Shown here: positions 60,953 through 64,000 of the stretch, one piece after another
Position numbering within the stretch: the first letter of the stretch is position 1
Layout: each line of letters starts with the position of its first letter
Assembly: GCA_001898485.1 (NCBI GenBank)
Contig: MKTY01000024.1
Location: forward strand, 1-64,000
Direction of reading: 5' to 3'
Length of the DNA stretch: 64,000 nt
Source of the DNA: Sphingobacteriales bacterium 46-32
GTDB lineage: Bacteria; Bacteroidota; Bacteroidia; Chitinophagales; Chitinophagaceae
Notes under the pieces: generated by a model
Databases searched by the model: none
Seen by the model: the letters and a program-made list of their open reading frames with translations, nothing else
Told to the model about the DNA's origin: nothing
Made by a program: the position numbers and the translations under genes

Positions 60953-61771
60953 ATGAATTTCTTCAAATCCCACAAAGGTCAAGTAGTACTGAACTTCCTT
61001 TTCAGTTTTTTCGCCGCCGTGGTAATCTTCGCGGCAATGATGAAAATCCTTCACTGGCCTGGCGCTGACTACGCCATCATGGTGGGTCTGATTGCAGAAG
61101 CCATTGTGTTCCTGGTTATGGCCTTCCTGGTGCCTCCGCCCGAAGAACCCCATTGGCAACGTTATTTCCCTGACATCAACGTTCACCCTGACCTGGATCC
61201 CAACTTCAAACCTACCCCCCTTTCACTGGGTGGCGGTAACTCTGGCAATCCTGCTCTCAGCAAAATGGAAGATATGCTGCGTGAAGCAGACATTACTCCT
61301 GCTAACCTGAATCGCCTGAGCGATGGTTTCAAAAAATTTGGTGGTACTGTTGAGAAAATGGCTGATATCACTGACGTGGTAGCTGCTACAGGCGACTATA
61401 CTGCTAAAACAAAAGAAGCTGCCAACGCACTGGGTTCAATGAAAGATGCTTACCTGGGCGCCGCTCAGAGCATCCAGCATTTCAACCAGGCGGCAGATGG
61501 TACCAAACAGTTTCATGAGCAGGTACAGGTGCTGACTAAAAACCTCTCTTCGCTCAATACAATTTATGAGCTGGAGCTGCAGGACACCAACAATCACCTG
61601 AAAGCCATGAACACCTTCTACAGCAACCTGACCAAAGCTTCTGAAGCTATGCAGGGTAGCGTTGAAGATGCACAAAAAACCAAAGAACAAATTTCTCTGC
61701 TGGCAAATAACCTGGGCCGCCTGAATAATATCTATGGCAATATGCTCAGCGCTATGCAGGGTCGCAACTAA
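60953..61771 (+). CDS. gldL: T9SS motor protein GldL
   Basis: The N-terminus has two transmembrane helices (VVLNFLFSFFAAVVIFAA and MVGLIAEAIVFLVMAFLV) separated by a short loop, followed by PPPEEPHW and a cytoplasmic tail rich in coiled coil (about 175-270, with NTIYELELQDTNNHLKAMN). GldL pairs with GldM in the inner-membrane proton-driven motor that powers T9SS export and gliding. Conserved charged residues in the helices (Lys and Glu) are present, which is where proton passage is thought to occur. It is 102 bases upstream of gldM. Confidence 0.94.
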   Translation: MNFFKSHKGQVVLNFLFSFFAAVVIFAAMMKILHWPGADYAIMVGLIAEAIVFLVMAFLVPPPEEPHWQRYFPDINVHPDLDPNFKPTPLSLGGGNSGNPALSKMEDMLREADITPANLNRLSDGFKKFGGTVEKMADITDVVAATGDYTAKTKEAANALGSMKDAYLGAAQSIQHFNQAADGTKQFHEQVQVLTKNLSSLNTIYELELQDTNNHLKAMNTFYSNLTKASEAMQGSVEDAQKTKEQISLLANNLGRLNNIYGNMLSAMQGRN

Positions 61772-61873
61772 TTAACTAACGGAATAAAGGGTTTGTTCTT
61801 TTCGATTTAATCCATATCCCGTGATTTTTGAAGTGTCACCATTTCTTACTAATCAACAAAAACCAAAATAGTC

Positions 61874-63412
61874 ATGGCTTTACCACGTGAGCCCCGGCAG
61901 AAAATGATCAACATGATGTATCTGGTGCTGACAGCTCTGCTGGCACTGAATATCTCAGCTGAGATTTTGAATGCCTTTAAAACGGTAAACAGGAGCCTGG
62001 AGACCACCAACGTAACAGTCAACGCCTCTACACAAACGATCATGAAATCGTTGGAGGAGAAGACAAAAGAAGATGCTACGAAAGAACGCGCCAGTTACTG
62101 GTTGCCTAAAGCGCAGCAAGTTGTTAATCTTTCCGGTTCTGTCTATAATTATATCCAGGATCTTAAAGCCCGTATCGTTAAAGATGCCGGCGGTGATATT
62201 AAAGATCCCAGCAAAAAGTTCAAGGAAGATAACCAGGATATTACTACTCACCTGATGGTAGAAAAAGGTGAGGGTAAAAAGCTCTACGCTATGCTGGCAC
62301 AATACAAAAAAGATGTGCTGGAAGTAGATCCTGAAATCAAATCAAAATTTGAAGGCAACCTCCAGATCGATCTGGAAAAGCCCCCTACTTCGAATAAAGG
62401 AAATAATACCTGGGAAGCTGCTTACTTCCGCATGGTACCTACTGTGGCTGCGTTAACCATCCTGAGCAAGTTTCAGAATGATATCCGCACTACAGAAAAC
62501 AAAATTGTGGCCGAATGCCACAACAAAGTAGGCGAAGTAAAAGTAGTATTCGACTCCTATGCCGCTATCGTAGGTCAGAATTCCAACTACCTCATGCCTG
62601 GTGAAGAAGTGGAGATCAAAGCTGGTATTGGTGCTTTTAGTAAAGCTGCCAAACCCGTTATCACCATCGGCGGTACAACAGTGCCCCTGGGTGAAGAAGG
62701 CTTTGCCTCACACAAAATTCCCGGCGGTGGTATTGGCAACCACGTGGTACCTGTAAAGATTTCGTATTTCAATCAGATTACCGGCAAGCAGGAAGAAGTG
62801 ACCCGCAATATAGAATATAAGGTAGGTCAGGCCAATGCTTCAATTGCCCTCGATGAAATGAATGTGCTGTACGTAGGTTATCCCAACAAAGTATCCATTG
62901 CAGCCAGCGGTGGTGGTGATGACCGTGTAACAGCTACAATCACGGGTGGTGATGGCAGCCTGCAGAAGGTAGGCCCCGGCAAATACGTTGCCACTGTAAA
63001 AAGCGTAACCGATGATTGTAAGATCACCGTGAGCGTTGATGGCAAAGTAGCCGGTGTATCTCAGTTCCGTGTTCGCACTATTCCTCAGCCTGTAGGTACA
63101 GTAGGTGCCTATGTGAGTGGTGCCAGCGTTCCCGCCGGTGCTTTCAAAGCTCAGGCAGGTGTGGGCGCTTATATCAAAGATTTCCCGCTTAACCTGAAAT
63201 ATACTGTTGTTAGTTTTGTGATCACTGCTGATGATCCTTCTACTGGCGACATTGTTGAAGAAAGATGTACGGGTAACTTCTGGAGCCCGGGTGCACAACG
63301 CCTCGTTAAAAATCTCTCTGCCGGCCGTACGGTTACTATCGATGACCTGAAAGCCCAGGGACCTGATGGTCGTGTGCAGTCGCTGCCTTCACTGGTGTAT
63401 TATATCAAATAA
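61874..63412 (+). CDS. gldM: T9SS motor protein GldM
   Basis: An N-terminal cytoplasmic lead (MALPREPRQKMINMMY) and a single transmembrane helix (LVLTALLALNISAEILNAF) are followed by a large periplasmic part of four domains: a helical first domain (about 40-220) and Ig-like domains ending near PSLVYYIK. GldM bridges the inner-membrane motor to the GldKN ring. Length 512 is normal. It is separated by five bases from gldN. Confidence 0.95.
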   Translation: MALPREPRQKMINMMYLVLTALLALNISAEILNAFKTVNRSLETTNVTVNASTQTIMKSLEEKTKEDATKERASYWLPKAQQVVNLSGSVYNYIQDLKARIVKDAGGDIKDPSKKFKEDNQDITTHLMVEKGEGKKLYAMLAQYKKDVLEVDPEIKSKFEGNLQIDLEKPPTSNKGNNTWEAAYFRMVPTVAALTILSKFQNDIRTTENKIVAECHNKVGEVKVVFDSYAAIVGQNSNYLMPGEEVEIKAGIGAFSKAAKPVITIGGTTVPLGEEGFASHKIPGGGIGNHVVPVKISYFNQITGKQEEVTRNIEYKVGQANASIALDEMNVLYVGYPNKVSIAASGGGDDRVTATITGGDGSLQKVGPGKYVATVKSVTDDCKITVSVDGKVAGVSQFRVRTIPQPVGTVGAYVSGASVPAGAFKAQAGVGAYIKDFPLNLKYTVVSFVITADDPSTGDIVEERCTGNFWSPGAQRLVKNLSAGRTVTIDDLKAQGPDGRVQSLPSLVYYIK

Positions 63413-63417
63413 ATTGA

Positions 63418-64000
63418 ATGGAGATGAAAAGCCTTGTTGTTAAATCGTGTTTATTGATCGCTTTTGGTGCCCTGGTGGCAGCAGATGCAAGTGCTCAGCG
63501 TGGTAACCGCAGACGTACCACATCCGGTACTCCTGTGCAGGAGACTCCGCAGCAGCAGACCAATAATAATGCGCCTGTAAATGCCAACCCATACGGCAAT
63601 ATCCCGATCGTAGTGGATACAACGTCTTCAGACGTAAAAGGTACCCCCTCATTGAGGAATGATAATGCCTTTGACAAGTCATTTGTAAACGATCGTACTC
63701 CACTGCCTTATGAGCATCTGCGCGTAGATGATGCCCTTTTTGCAGAAAAAGTATGGCGTGAGCTTGACCTGCGTGAAAAAATGAACCAGGCATTCCGTTA
63801 TGAAGCAATGGGTGATGGTGGCGGAAGCGAAATGTTTATCAACATTCTGATGGAGGCCGTTACATCAGGAGCTGTGGTAGCTTTTGAAGACGAACGTTTC
63901 AGCACCCCCAAAACCGTTAAAGCTATTCAGGAGCAGACACAGGGTTCAATGGATACAGTACCTCAGGTAGACCCGCTCGACCCCAGCAAGGTGCTGCGTT
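63418..64000 (+). CDS. gldN: T9SS ring protein GldN (partial, cut by window end)
   Basis: The frame from ATG 63418 (or 63424) stays open to the window edge, so the C-terminal part is missing. The visible 194 residues start with a signal peptide (MKSLVVKSCLLIAFGALVAA, then DASAQ), an Arg/Thr/Gln-rich linker, and the GldN core with DDALFAEKVWRELDLREKMNQ and GGSEMFINILMEAV. GldN forms the periplasmic ring with GldK. Its place after gldM completes the gldKLMN order. Confidence 0.93.
   Translation, partial: MEMKSLVVKSCLLIAFGALVAADASAQRGNRRRTTSGTPVQETPQQQTNNNAPVNANPYGNIPIVVDTTSSDVKGTPSLRNDNAFDKSFVNDRTPLPYEHLRVDDALFAEKVWRELDLREKMNQAFRYEAMGDGGGSEMFINILMEAVTSGAVVAFEDERFSTPKTVKAIQEQTQGSMDTVPQVDPLDPSKVLR

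Overview
This window comes from a member of the Bacteroidota, most likely a Chitinophagaceae-like soil or freshwater organism. The grounds are SusC/SusD and TonB-dependent receptors, gldKLMN of the type IX secretion system (T9SS), a T9SS sorting domain on a secreted protein, DUF4271 and GEVED domain proteins, LytS/LytTR two-component genes, and TAnnTTTG-type -7 promoter boxes. All family names were recognised by eye from the translated sequence; no search was run.

Bases 1 to about 18,050 look like an integrated genomic island. They are visibly AT-richer than the rest and end in a large serine recombinase whose reading frame runs into a tRNA-Arg(CCG) gene. The left end of the island lies outside the window. 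It carries the tail of a heavy-metal P-type ATPase with an extra C-terminal HMA domain, an HMA lipoprotein and a CcdA-like membrane protein. A C-terminally truncated ArsO-like flavoprotein follows, then a transglutaminase-like secreted protein and a TonB receptor with a beta-helix-like lipoprotein. The last block is a ten-gene colinear run: arsR, arsM, an aquaglyceroporin, a PiT phosphate transporter, a 72-aa protein, a calcineurin-like phosphoesterase, two exported proteins, a universal stress protein and a GcvH-like lipoyl carrier. An ArsR-type operator motif recurs before arsR, arsM and the ArsO-like gene.

Bases 18,036 to 32,520 hold the tRNA, a MarC-family protein, a decayed 0.8-kb gap, a large lipoprotein and a compact co-directional cluster that reads as a phosphonate utilisation locus. 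Its order is SusC, SusD, secreted metallo-beta-lactamase-fold hydrolase, secreted alkaline-phosphatase-superfamily hydrolase, PhnZ-like HD oxygenase, PhnX-like HAD hydrolase, polytopic transporter and FAD-dependent oxidoreductase. The parts suggest outer-membrane capture of a phosphonate-bearing molecule, release of aminophosphonates, import, and two separate C-P cleavage routes. This is the most interesting system in the window.

Bases 32,520 to 45,700 contain a BtuB-like receptor behind a cobalamin riboswitch, a T9SS-exported GEVED protein, a LytS/LytTR pair, an outer-membrane barrel, an intradiol dioxygenase lipoprotein, a pirin-like cupin and another TonB receptor. The spacers carry short A/G-rich repeats, many in inverted pairs.

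Bases 45,700 to 64,000 are mostly housekeeping: an amino-acid permease with a Cys/Met-type PLP enzyme, TolC plus an RND/MacA-type adaptor, gpsA, hemW, an Omp85 protein, DUF4271, uroporphyrinogen-III synthase, a YyaL-like thioredoxin-fold protein, and gldK, gldL, gldM and the start of gldN. Intrinsic terminators were found at several gene ends, including one between gldK and gldL.
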